Shown: positions 1 through 6,850 of the stretch, one piece after another
How the letters are laid out: the number at the start of each line of letters is the position of its first letter
How positions within the stretch are numbered: position 1 is the first letter of the stretch
Assembly (NCBI GenBank): GCA_019038735.1
Contig: JAHOYW010000337.1
Span: forward strand, 1-9,445
Source of the DNA: Victivallales bacterium
GTDB taxonomy: Bacteria > Verrucomicrobiota > Lentisphaeria > Victivallales > Victivallaceae
Length of the DNA stretch: 9,445 nt
Reading direction: 5' to 3'
Translations under genes and position numbers: made by a program
Notes under the pieces: model-generated
What the model saw: the letters and a program-made list of their open reading frames with translations, nothing else
Database searches by the model: none
Told to the model about the DNA's origin: nothing

Positions 1-494
1 ACAAGGAAGGGAATGTACGTCATGCCAGAGACCCGCATGTAATCAAAGTTGATAATCATTATCTGCTGGTTTATACAGCTATGCACAAGAATGGCTGTCC
101 CGCAGTCGGCGGAATGATTTCAAATGATTTACTGCACTGGGAAGATATAGGTCCAATCCTGTATAGACCAATGCCATCAAAGGACTGGTTGCCGGAAAGT
201 ATTAACATTCAAGCTTTAGATGACGGAAATTGGATACTTATCGCCTCACAGTCACCGGGGCTTGAATATTATATTTCTTCTGATCCGCATCATTGGCACG
301 ATATAGAGCCACAGTCGATAGAATTTATAAATGGCGATAAAGATCAGGTCGTCGCTCCTGAAATTATAATGAAAAATGATTCGACTCAAGAATGGTTGAT
401 CGCTTTTTTTGAATCGAACAACAATCGAATGTTTTTGGGTATGCTTGATTTAAAAACAGAACCATGGACATTGAAAAAAATATCTTCACTGTAG
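1..494 (+). CDS. Beta-propeller glycosidase-like protein, C-terminal part (5' end outside window)
   Basis: The reading frame is open from base 3 to the TAG at 492-494, giving 163 visible residues. The N-terminus lies before the window, so the first in-frame ATG at 81 is almost certainly internal. The visible part reads like a five-bladed beta-propeller glycoside hydrolase of the GH43/GH32 type. It has an HARDPHVI motif at visible residues 7-14, where the Asp is typical of a catalytic or substrate-positioning acid in this fold. A YLLVYTAM blade strand follows, then SNDLLHWEDIG, a PESINI segment with a possible acid/base Glu, YYISSDPHHW, and QVVAPEII near the end. Repeated 'SxDxxHW' strands are a hallmark of these propellers. 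Family membership is inferred from motif style, and substrate (plant or host glycans, fructan, arabinan) cannot be told. It converges on the next gene and appears unrelated to it. Confidence 0.7.
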   Translation, partial: KEGNVRHARDPHVIKVDNHYLLVYTAMHKNGCPAVGGMISNDLLHWEDIGPILYRPMPSKDWLPESINIQALDDGNWILIASQSPGLEYYISSDPHHWHDIEPQSIEFINGDKDQVVAPEIIMKNDSTQEWLIAFFESNNNRMFLGMLDLKTEPWTLKKISSL

Positions 495-500
495 CTCAAT

Positions 501-552
501 AAACATCTTTGACGAACTGAAATTTCTCTCTGATGTTTTATTTTATTTTTTT
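501..552. terminator. Possible weak terminator in the convergent gap
   Basis: A 7-bp inverted repeat (AAACATC at 501-507, GATGTTT at 532-538) encloses a 24-base loop. On the plus strand it is followed by a T-rich run (539-552) that extends into the last codons of the opposing gene. It sits just after the glycosidase stop, where a terminator is expected. The stem is short, AT-rich and has a long loop; the loop contains an 8-base palindrome GAAATTTC at 519-526. Termination is plausible but not strongly supported, especially for the minus strand, which lacks a U-run after the stem. Confidence 0.35.
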
Positions 553-1271
553 AGCCGCAAAAACAGACCTTTGCGGACAGCACCATTTTCAGGAGTGCCG
601 ATTTCGGTTTTTGTGAAATTTATTTTAGTGCGCCAACCTGGACCGTATAGCTCAAGACGCTTGATTATTCCGTATTTTCCTTGTTGTTTAAATGAACTGA
701 CTTCAAGGTTGCGGAATGCTTCTTTTTCATTAATTCTGGTCCATTCTACCTTTATCGGGAAATAATATTTTTGGCTAATCCAGACTTTAGCTGTTTCTTT
801 ATCATCGGGTGATTTTAATTCCAGTACCCGGCAATTAATCATTTTGCTTGATTCTTCAGGAAATTCTTTTATAAACTCCCAATACAAAAAAGTCATAGTC
901 AAATCTTGAGGTCGCAAGCCAAAATCTCCTAGTATAGGATTTGTTTTGCTAGCTTCATTTAATGGAATAATCGAGGTTCCATCTTTGCCTTTAATAAATG
1001 CCTGACCAACCATATAGCCTTGCTTTTTATTGATAACAACTTGTGCCAGCGTATGCTCGCGATTAAAGAGAATACCTAAATACAAATTTGCCTTTACCGT
1101 GTTTTTAGCGCGGCGGCGATGAAGAACTTCTCCATCCATGATTGCCCAGCGTTTACGTCCGGCTGGGTGGCGGACACGATATAGGAAGTCCTGAACAGAT
1201 AATTTTTTGTCAGCATAAGCCGCAAAACAAAATCCGCATAAACTTAGTATAAGGAAAAACGATTTTATCAT
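543..1271 (-). CDS. Exported LolA-like outer-membrane lipoprotein-sorting family protein
   Basis: This is a 242-residue protein with a clear type I signal peptide: a Lys at 3, a hydrophobic core over residues 4-18, and a probable cut after AYA at residue 20. It is predicted to be periplasmic. The mature part matches the style of the LolA-like family often labelled 'outer membrane lipoprotein-sorting protein'. A glycine-containing LGDFGLRPQDLTMTFLYW segment lies at 114-131, where that family has its 'DL..edl' strand. This is followed by CRVLELKSPDD (147-157) and AKVWISQKYYFPIKVEW (161-177), the typical strand pair of the half-barrel. Such proteins are thought to carry lipids or lipoproteins across the periplasm, but true LolA function is not shown here. 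The ATG overlaps the lon stop by one base (TAATG at 1273-1269). It has only a poor Shine-Dalgarno sequence inside lon, so translation is probably coupled to lon. Confidence is good for an exported LolA-like fold and low for the exact cargo. Confidence 0.75.
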   Translation of the reverse strand: MIKSFFLILSLCGFCFAAYADKKLSVQDFLYRVRHPAGRKRWAIMDGEVLHRRRAKNTVKANLYLGILFNREHTLAQVVINKKQGYMVGQAFIKGKDGTSIIPLNEASKTNPILGDFGLRPQDLTMTFLYWEFIKEFPEESSKMINCRVLELKSPDDKETAKVWISQKYYFPIKVEWTRINEKEAFRNLEVSSFKQQGKYGIIKRLELYGPGWRTKINFTKTEIGTPENGAVRKGLFLRLKK

Positions 1272-3706
1272 TATTTCTTAGCCTTTTTATCAAATACCAC
1301 GTTGAAAGCTTCTTGAGCATTTTTAACAAAATGGAATTTGAGTTTGCTTTTGATTTTTACAGGAATATCTTCAAGATCTTTTTTGTTTTCAGCCGGCATG
1401 ACAATAGTTTTAATTCCTGAACGCAGGGCTGCAATTACCTTTTCCTTTATTCCTCCGACTGCGGTAACTTTTCCGCGCAGAGTGATTTCGCCAGTCATTG
1501 ACAATTCAGGCTTAACCATCCGATTTGTCAACAGAGAAACCAGTGAAACGGTCATAGTAATACCAGCGGATGGTCCATCTTTGGGGGTTGCGCCGTCCGG
1601 TACATGAATATGAAAATCATTATTCTCGAAAATTGACGGCTTGATTTTTAGTGAACTACCATGGCTGCGGATGAAACTAAATGCCGCTTCCGCACTTTCT
1701 TTCATCACGTTACCCAGTGAACCAGTTAGTTTTAAGCTGCCTTTGCCGGGCATCATTGTGGTTTCCACCGGTAGAATCGTACCACCAACGCTTGTCCATG
1801 CCATACCGGTAGCGACACCGATGTCCGAATATTTTTCAGCTTCATCAAGTATAAATTTGCGTGAGCCAAGATATTTATGCACTGATTTTGGATCTACTAC
1901 AACACGTTTTCCGGTAGCAATATTATTGCGGACTATTTCAGTGGTTATTTTACGGCAGACTTTACCGATTGTGCGTTCCAGGTCACGAACTCCGGCTTCA
2001 CGAGTGTAATAGTCGATGATTTCATCTATTGCGCTCATTTTAAAGAGTATTTGCTTTATTTTTAAACCATTATCTTTTAACTGTCTGGGAACTAGATATT
2101 TTTTAGCTATCTGTTTCTTCTCAAAACTAGTGTATCCCGGCAGGCGGATAATTTCCATACGATCCCGGAGGGCAGGGGGAATCGTATCAAGAATATTTGC
2201 CGTGGCAATGAATAGAGCTGAGCTTAAATCACAATCTATTTCGAGATAATGATCGTTAAATGATTTATTCTGCGCCGGATCAAGCACTTCCAAAAGCGCT
2301 GAAGATGGATCGCCGCGATAGTCGTTGCCCAGCTTGTCGATTTCATCAAGCATGAATACCGGATTTGCGGTGCCAACTCTTTTCAGTCCTTGAATTATGC
2401 GTCCCGGCAAAGCACCTACATAAGTGCGTCGATGTCCACGGATTTCCGCTTCGTCACGAACTCCGCCCAGCGACATGCGGACAAATTTGCGCTGCATGGC
2501 TCTTGCGATGGATTGTCCTAAAGAGGTTTTACCAACTCCCGGAGGTCCGACAAAACACAATATTGGTGCTTTGCGGTCATTTTTTATTTGCAGCACTGCA
2601 ATGAATTCAAGTATTCGTTCTTTAATATCTTCCAATCCATAGTGGTCATGTTCAAGTATTTTTGAAGCTTCGTTGACGTCAAGACTATCCTCCGAATAAA
2701 TCTTCCACGGCACGGAAACCAGCCAGTCGATGTAACTGAAAGCCACATGGTATTCAGGTGATGCCTGAGGAATTACCACAAGGCGTTCTAATTCTTTTTG
2801 CACAGTTTTGCTTACTTGTTCAGGTAAATCTAAATTCACTAGCTTCTTCTCAATAGCTATAATGTCCGGGGATTTGTTATCCTCGCCGAGTTCATGCTGA
2901 ATAGTCTTAAGTTGTTCGCGCAGGAAAAAATCACGTTGAGACTTGCTTAGAGCATTGTGCACTTGATTTTGGATTTCAGATCCGAGATGAAGCACTTCGA
3001 CTTCACGGTTCAGCAGGATCATCAGAGTCTGTAAACGTTCATGAATAGTTTCCTGTGTCAAGAGCGATAATTTTTCAATAAAATCTATATTCAAAGTATC
3101 CGCGATTAAATCCACAAGGCGCACATTATCGTCAAGATTGAGTATGGCAACTTTAAGTTCTTCAGGGAAGTTTGGTGAAAATGATATTATTTTTTGGAAC
3201 TGATTGATTGCGTTTTTCAGCATAGCAGCGGATTCCAAGGAATCATCAGCTTTGCTTTTAAATTTTTTGTAGATGATGCAGTCGATATCCTGGTTGGTGG
3301 TGTATGCTTTTTCATAAACAATGCGTTTCAATCCGCGCACCAGCACACGAATGGTTCCATCTGGAAAGTTCAGCATTTTGACAATTCGCGCAACCACCCC
3401 AATTTGAGTAATCGTTTTACCTTTGTGTATAACTGTTTTGGCTTTAAATTCTACCGACTCACTCGCGAATTCTTCTTCGTCCGGGACTTCCGGGAAAATT
3501 GCTATCAAGCGGTTATCGGCAGTACTTTTTTTAATCATCTTAACTTTTTCTTCGCCATCGATAACCATTGGAGTCAAAGTATATGGAAATACCAGCATTC
3601 CCTGTAAAGTTAAAATAGGGACACAATTCTCAGGTGATTTTTTGCTTTCAGGTTTAAAACTGTCTGATTTTACAGTTATGCTTCCGTTATTAGTTTCATC
3701 TGCCAT
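1271..3706 (-). CDS. lon: ATP-dependent protease La (Lon)
   Basis: This 811-residue protein is of normal length for Lon, the homohexameric cytoplasmic AAA+ serine protease that degrades misfolded and regulatory proteins. Domains in order: N-terminal substrate-binding domain about 29-233, helical linker about 234-345, AAA+ module about 346-615, and protease domain about 625-808. The Walker A motif is GPPGVGKT at 387-394, and Walker B is VFMLDEID at 450-457. The sensor-2 type arginine in GVRDLER is R574. The catalytic dyad is Ser713 in PKDGPSAG and Lys756 in GGIKEK; the 43-residue spacing equals that of the E. coli pair. All key residues are present, so the enzyme should be active. The ATG at 3706 is supported by AAGAGGAA at 3719-3712, five bases upstream. 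It is the first gene of a two-gene operon with the LolA-like gene and is divergent from the lipoprotein hydrolase gene. I see no CIRCE-type inverted repeat upstream. Confidence 0.98.
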   Translation of the reverse strand: MADETNNGSITVKSDSFKPESKKSPENCVPILTLQGMLVFPYTLTPMVIDGEEKVKMIKKSTADNRLIAIFPEVPDEEEFASESVEFKAKTVIHKGKTITQIGVVARIVKMLNFPDGTIRVLVRGLKRIVYEKAYTTNQDIDCIIYKKFKSKADDSLESAAMLKNAINQFQKIISFSPNFPEELKVAILNLDDNVRLVDLIADTLNIDFIEKLSLLTQETIHERLQTLMILLNREVEVLHLGSEIQNQVHNALSKSQRDFFLREQLKTIQHELGEDNKSPDIIAIEKKLVNLDLPEQVSKTVQKELERLVVIPQASPEYHVAFSYIDWLVSVPWKIYSEDSLDVNEASKILEHDHYGLEDIKERILEFIAVLQIKNDRKAPILCFVGPPGVGKTSLGQSIARAMQRKFVRMSLGGVRDEAEIRGHRRTYVGALPGRIIQGLKRVGTANPVFMLDEIDKLGNDYRGDPSSALLEVLDPAQNKSFNDHYLEIDCDLSSALFIATANILDTIPPALRDRMEIIRLPGYTSFEKKQIAKKYLVPRQLKDNGLKIKQILFKMSAIDEIIDYYTREAGVRDLERTIGKVCRKITTEIVRNNIATGKRVVVDPKSVHKYLGSRKFILDEAEKYSDIGVATGMAWTSVGGTILPVETTMMPGKGSLKLTGSLGNVMKESAEAAFSFIRSHGSSLKIKPSIFENNDFHIHVPDGATPKDGPSAGITMTVSLVSLLTNRMVKPELSMTGEITLRGKVTAVGGIKEKVIAALRSGIKTIVMPAENKKDLEDIPVKIKSKLKFHFVKNAQEAFNVVFDKKAKK

Positions 3707-3752
3707 AAATATTCCTCTTGCTGAAATTATATTTTATTACTACTATGTCATT

Positions 3753-3781
3753 AATATAGTCTACATAACAAAGCAGAGCAA
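3753..3781 (-). promoter_or_regulatory. Predicted sigma70-type promoter for lon
   Basis: On the minus strand a -35 box TTGCTC (3781-3776) and a -10 box TATATT (3758-3753) are separated by exactly 17 bases. Transcription would start near 3746, about 40 bases before the lon ATG. The -10 box is good and the -35 box moderate. The surroundings are AT-rich, so chance matches are possible. Confidence 0.5.
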
Positions 3782-3817
3782 TACAAAGAGAATAAAAAAT
3801 TAAATAAAATCTATTGC

Positions 3818-3846
3818 TTGACAAATTAATTGCAAACCTGTATAGG
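3818..3846 (+). promoter_or_regulatory. Near-consensus sigma70 promoter for the lipoprotein hydrolase
   Basis: A perfect -35 box TTGACA (3818-3823) is followed after 17 bases by a -10 box TATAGG (3841-3846). The expected start is near 3853, giving a leader of about 23 bases with the Shine-Dalgarno AAGGAG at 3864-3869, six bases before the ATG. This is the best promoter in the window. It implies constitutive housekeeping transcription independent of the divergent lon promoter; the two -35 boxes are about 36 bp apart. Confidence 0.75.
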
Positions 3847-3875
3847 TAAAAGAAAACATATTCAAGGAGAAAACT

Positions 3876-5723
3876 ATGAGTAAAATTATAAAAAGTTTAT
3901 TATTATTTGCGCTCTTATCTTTTTTTTACGGCTGTAATTCCATTGGAGTCAAAAAAGTTACCCAAAAGGAAAGGATCAGCAAGCGCATTACCGGAGCTTT
4001 GATTGATCATGAGATATTGAGTTCTGATACCAATAATTATTTAGCTCAGGAAGGATTACTTGAGACTTATGAGGAAAATCCTTCTCTTGTCTTATCTAAA
4101 CTTGTTGAAAATTTTAAAAAATCCAGAAAAAGAGATGTGCTCTTTGCTTTGATTGAATTAAGTTACGCTTATGGTAAAAATGTTGATTCTGAAGAGTCCA
4201 GCAGATATTATTTGAGCTCCTGCTATTTTGCCTACGAATATATGTTCGGCAAAAATATCACTCCGACACTTGGGCGTTTTTCATACAGGCTGGCAATGGC
4301 AAGATTGTATTACAATTATTCCATGTCTGATTTTTTTAGTTTTTTGAAAAAACATAAATTGATTAGAAATGACAGTTTTGAGATGAAAAGCCTGGTAGGT
4401 AATATAAAATTTGATAAACCTGAGATTCCTCAAGAACTGCTCAATTTGCATCCGACTGATGTTTTGTCCTGTTATGATTATGTCCCTGAAAATTTATTGT
4501 CGTGGTCAAGCCGAAGTGGATTAGGAGTACCTCTGATTGTAGCTAATTCAACTATCAAAAAGCGTTTGGAAGATAGACGTATGTCATTGATTCCGGTAAC
4601 AATGTTTGTTCGTTTTAAACCGGCTGTTGATGGCAAAATATCAGCTCGTGCGGAATATTACAATACTTTTAGGAATGAGACTGTCAAAATTAATAATGAA
4701 ACGCTTAATCTGGAACTCGACTATTCCACTCCTATTGCCTTCCAAATGTCAAAGTCGTCAATTATTCATGGAATTGAATATATGGTCTGGCCTGACAGAA
4801 TCAAAGAACGTAGCGGCATGTATATGCTTGCTTCTCGTTATGATCCTGACAAAATTCCAATAGTTTTTGTTCACGGTCTGATGTCAAGTCCGGCGACCTG
4901 GGCTCAGACGATCAATGCTTTATTCAATGAACCTGAGCTGAGAAAGAGATACCAGATATTTATTTTTGCCTATGCTACAGGAAATCCAATTGTTTACTCT
5001 TCTCATCTTTTGCGGCAGGAATTATTAAAAATGCAACAGAAATATGACAAAGACGCTAAGAATAAAAATTTCAATAATATGATAATTGTGGCTCACAGTA
5101 TGGGCGGATTGATTTCAAAAATGCTGATACAGGACAGTAAAATGGAACTGTATAACGAGATATTAAAAGGGAAATTTAAAAAAATCGAAAAAAATCTAAA
5201 TAAAAAACAGCGTAATTTTATTAAAGCGGTGCTGATTCTTGAACGCTTGCCTTTTATAAAACGAATAATTTTTGCCTCTACCCCGCACCGAGGGTCAACG
5301 ATTGCTACATTATCCATAATTACTTTTAGTACAAGAATTATAACTTTGGCTCCGGATTTAGTTAATTTGAGTGCGGATATTGCTGATGAGATGTTAGTAA
5401 TGTCAAACTTAAAGGATGATGACAATAAATTTCGCATGAAAACCGGGGTTAATAATTTGTCGCCAAAAGATGTTGTTCTTGAAAAGCTATTGACCTTTCC
5501 TTTAAAACCAGTACCTTATCATTCTATTATCGGGCGTAAAAGAGGTCCTTTAGTGCCTGGCGGCAGTGATGGTATTGTGCCGTATGCAAGTTCGCATCTA
5601 AATGGCGCGCAGAGCGAATTAATCGTCAGGTCAGGACATGGCGTTCAGGAAACTCAGGCAGGGGTTTGTGAAATCAGAAGAATTCTACTGCTTCATTTGA
5701 AAGAAATTGATAAAGATAAATAA
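3876..5723 (+). CDS. Lipoprotein alpha/beta hydrolase (serine esterase/lipase-like)
   Basis: This 615-residue protein begins with a lipoprotein signal peptide (residues 1-19) and lipobox FYGC, with the lipidated Cys at 20. Residue 21 is Asn, so outer-membrane sorting is likely. Residues about 21-325 form an N-terminal region I cannot assign. It starts with a helical stretch (ALIELSYAYG, SCYFAYEYMFG) and passes to a strand-rich part. The alpha/beta hydrolase domain follows. It has the oxyanion strand PIVFVHGLMSSP at 328-339, YATGNP at 366-371, and the nucleophile Ser408 in AHSMGG, where Ala replaces the usual first Gly. FASTPHRGS lies at 466-474, the acid is probably Asp565 in GGSDGIVPY, and the base is His588 in RSGHG. 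This layout matches a widespread but poorly characterised bacterial family of large lipoprotein hydrolases of the PGAP1/DUF676-like type. The substrate is unknown; lipid or ester cleavage at the envelope is an inference. ATG 3876 has a strong AAGGAG. It is probably monocistronic, since the next gene is convergent. Confidence 0.85.
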   Translation: MSKIIKSLLLFALLSFFYGCNSIGVKKVTQKERISKRITGALIDHEILSSDTNNYLAQEGLLETYEENPSLVLSKLVENFKKSRKRDVLFALIELSYAYGKNVDSEESSRYYLSSCYFAYEYMFGKNITPTLGRFSYRLAMARLYYNYSMSDFFSFLKKHKLIRNDSFEMKSLVGNIKFDKPEIPQELLNLHPTDVLSCYDYVPENLLSWSSRSGLGVPLIVANSTIKKRLEDRRMSLIPVTMFVRFKPAVDGKISARAEYYNTFRNETVKINNETLNLELDYSTPIAFQMSKSSIIHGIEYMVWPDRIKERSGMYMLASRYDPDKIPIVFVHGLMSSPATWAQTINALFNEPELRKRYQIFIFAYATGNPIVYSSHLLRQELLKMQQKYDKDAKNKNFNNMIIVAHSMGGLISKMLIQDSKMELYNEILKGKFKKIEKNLNKKQRNFIKAVLILERLPFIKRIIFASTPHRGSTIATLSIITFSTRIITLAPDLVNLSADIADEMLVMSNLKDDDNKFRMKTGVNNLSPKDVVLEKLLTFPLKPVPYHSIIGRKRGPLVPGGSDGIVPYASSHLNGAQSELIVRSGHGVQETQAGVCEIRRILLLHLKEIDKDK

Positions 5724-5725
5724 AC

Positions 5726-6211
5726 TTATATTTTTTCAGAATCCAGTATTTCTGTTTGTCTTCTTTTTAATATGCGCAGAATTTTGGATGGTCTGGAGAT
5801 ATTGTCTATTAATTCATGGATTATTTCAGGATGACGCAGTTTCCTTGAAATGCTTCCGAGCAATTGCAGGTATATTTCCTGATTTTGGTCGGGAGCTACT
5901 ATAAATATAATAATTCTTATTGGCTGGTCGTCCTGGCTTTCGTAATCTTCAATCGGGTTTTTGCAGATACCTACAAGTACAACAGGTTCAGGAATCTCAT
6001 TTATTCTAATATGGGGGAGGGCGAGAGAAAAGCCAACTCCGGTAGTCATCATTTTTTCACGATGCCAAGCCAAACGGGAAATAGTGTCGCGATCAACTTT
6101 GCTTTGTTTTGCGGCTTCAGTTATTAAATTTTCAATAACTTCATATTTGTTTGTGCCGTCCAGAATAAAAACAGACTCTTTAGATATGTACTTGGTAAAT
6201 GTAACCTTCAT
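5726..6211 (-). CDS. Stand-alone PTS IIA domain protein (fructose/nitrogen type)
   Basis: This 161-residue protein consists of a single PTS_EIIA_2 type domain (about 8-150), the family of fructose EIIA and PtsN. The diagnostic motif MMTTGVGFSLALPHIR at 54-69 contains the phosphorylatable His67. A second family-typical strand, IRIIIFIVAPDQNQEIYLQLLGSISRKL, spans 98-125. No IIB, IIC, HPr or EI gene is nearby, so a regulatory, PtsN-like role is more likely than direct sugar uptake; the phosphate donor is unknown. The ATG at 6211 has AGGAG at 6228-6224 with a long 12-base spacing, so the initiation rate may be modest. No better start is visible. Its stop codon lies two bases from the stop of the convergent hydrolase gene. 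It probably has its own promoter at 6285-6256. Confidence 0.88.
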   Translation of the reverse strand: MKVTFTKYISKESVFILDGTNKYEVIENLITEAAKQSKVDRDTISRLAWHREKMMTTGVGFSLALPHIRINEIPEPVVLVGICKNPIEDYESQDDQPIRIIIFIVAPDQNQEIYLQLLGSISRKLRHPEIIHELIDNISRPSKILRILKRRQTEILDSEKI

Positions 6212-6255
6212 TTTTTATTCTGTCTCCTGTAGTGTTTTATGAAATTGTACCATAT

Positions 6256-6285
6256 AATATATATCCCATAAAGAACAGAAGTCAA
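6256..6285 (-). promoter_or_regulatory. Predicted promoter for the PTS IIA gene
   Basis: On the minus strand TTGACT (6285-6280) is followed by TATATT (6261-6256) with an 18-base spacer, or by TATATA (6263-6258) with 16. Either pair makes a reasonable sigma70 promoter in the 98-base gap after the coiled-coil gene. No terminator is evident before it, so read-through from the sigma cassette may also contribute. Confidence 0.45.
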
Positions 6286-6309
6286 TCAAAAACTCTAAAT
6301 TTACTCTCA

Positions 6310-6837
6310 CTACCAGTCAAACTTTTTATCTTTAGTCAAAGTCTTTAATCTGCTTTGAATTATTTTGTCCGCGTTTTTCTGCCGGAATTCATATTGGTAA
6401 CGTAATTTTTTGACATGTTTTTCTAGTGATTCAAGGCGCTTTTTATTTTTCTTCATTTTTTCTTGAAATGCTTTTTGAGTGATTGTTTGTAACTGTTCCA
6501 AAGCTTCTTTTTTGCTCGCTTCATCTTTAGCGGATTTATATTGACGTACTAAATCCTGTATCTTTTTATTTGATTTTTGTTTTTCCTGCCTGATGCGCTT
6601 AGTGATTTTTGCAACTTCTTCTTTCCAAGCCTCAATATTTGTAGCATGTAATTTGCGGAGATGCGTGGCTTCTTCTTTTGAAATATATTGCAGAATACGC
6701 CACTCTCCTGGAGTTTTTCTGTTGAGTTTACGTTCCGTACGTTCTTTTCTTCTTCCTCGCTCCTTAGTTTGTTCTTCCGCCACTGCCGGATTGATAACAA
6801 AAAATCCTGCCAAAATTGCCAATAATAAATACTTCAT
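6310..6837 (-). CDS. Exported, highly charged coiled-coil protein (third gene of the sigma cassette)
   Basis: This is a 175-residue protein with a type I signal peptide (core residues 4-17, probable cut after AVA at residue 20), so it is predicted to be periplasmic. The mature part is rich in Lys, Arg and Glu, has no Cys, and is almost entirely predicted helix with coiled-coil character from about 52 to 160. I do not recognise the family. Size, export, helical content and position directly after an ECF sigma/anti-sigma pair resemble Spy/CpxP or CnrX-like periplasmic sensors and chaperones, but I see no clear LTxxQ motif, so that is analogy only. The ATG at 6837 is chosen because AAGGAG lies six bases upstream. 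A longer frame from a TTG at 6864 would overlap the anti-sigma gene and put charged residues before the signal peptide. The gap to the anti-sigma stop is 13 bases, so co-transcription is very likely. Confidence 0.72.
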   Translation of the reverse strand: MKYLLLAILAGFFVINPAVAEEQTKERGRRKERTERKLNRKTPGEWRILQYISKEEATHLRKLHATNIEAWKEEVAKITKRIRQEKQKSNKKIQDLVRQYKSAKDEASKKEALEQLQTITQKAFQEKMKKNKKRLESLEKHVKKLRYQYEFRQKNADKIIQSRLKTLTKDKKFDW

Positions 6838-6843
6838 AACAAG

Positions 6844-6849
6844 CTCCTT
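6844..6849 (-). promoter_or_regulatory. Ribosome-binding site that fixes the start of the coiled-coil gene
   Basis: AAGGAG on the minus strand ends six bases before the ATG at 6837. It lies in the 13-base gap after the anti-sigma stop and rules in favour of that ATG over the upstream TTG at 6864. Confidence 0.8.
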
Positions 6850-6850
6850 T

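Noticed and set aside
1338..2642. Several open frames on the plus strand opposite lon
   Set aside because: They lie fully antisense to strongly conserved Lon codons, have no family-like sequence and no good ribosome-binding sites.
3194..3607. 137-codon open frame on the plus strand opposite the N-terminal part of lon
   Set aside because: It is antisense to the conserved Lon N-terminal domain, with no recognisable motif; long shadows are expected opposite long genes.
5738..5770. CAGAA/TTCTG stem followed by T-rich bases as a terminator for the hydrolase gene
   Set aside because: The stem is only five base pairs, AT-rich and within the coding part of the PTS IIA gene; too weak to annotate.
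6549..6800. 83-codon frame on the minus strand inside the coiled-coil gene
   Set aside because: It is an out-of-frame shadow of a Lys/Glu-rich gene with a real signal peptide and start in the other frame.
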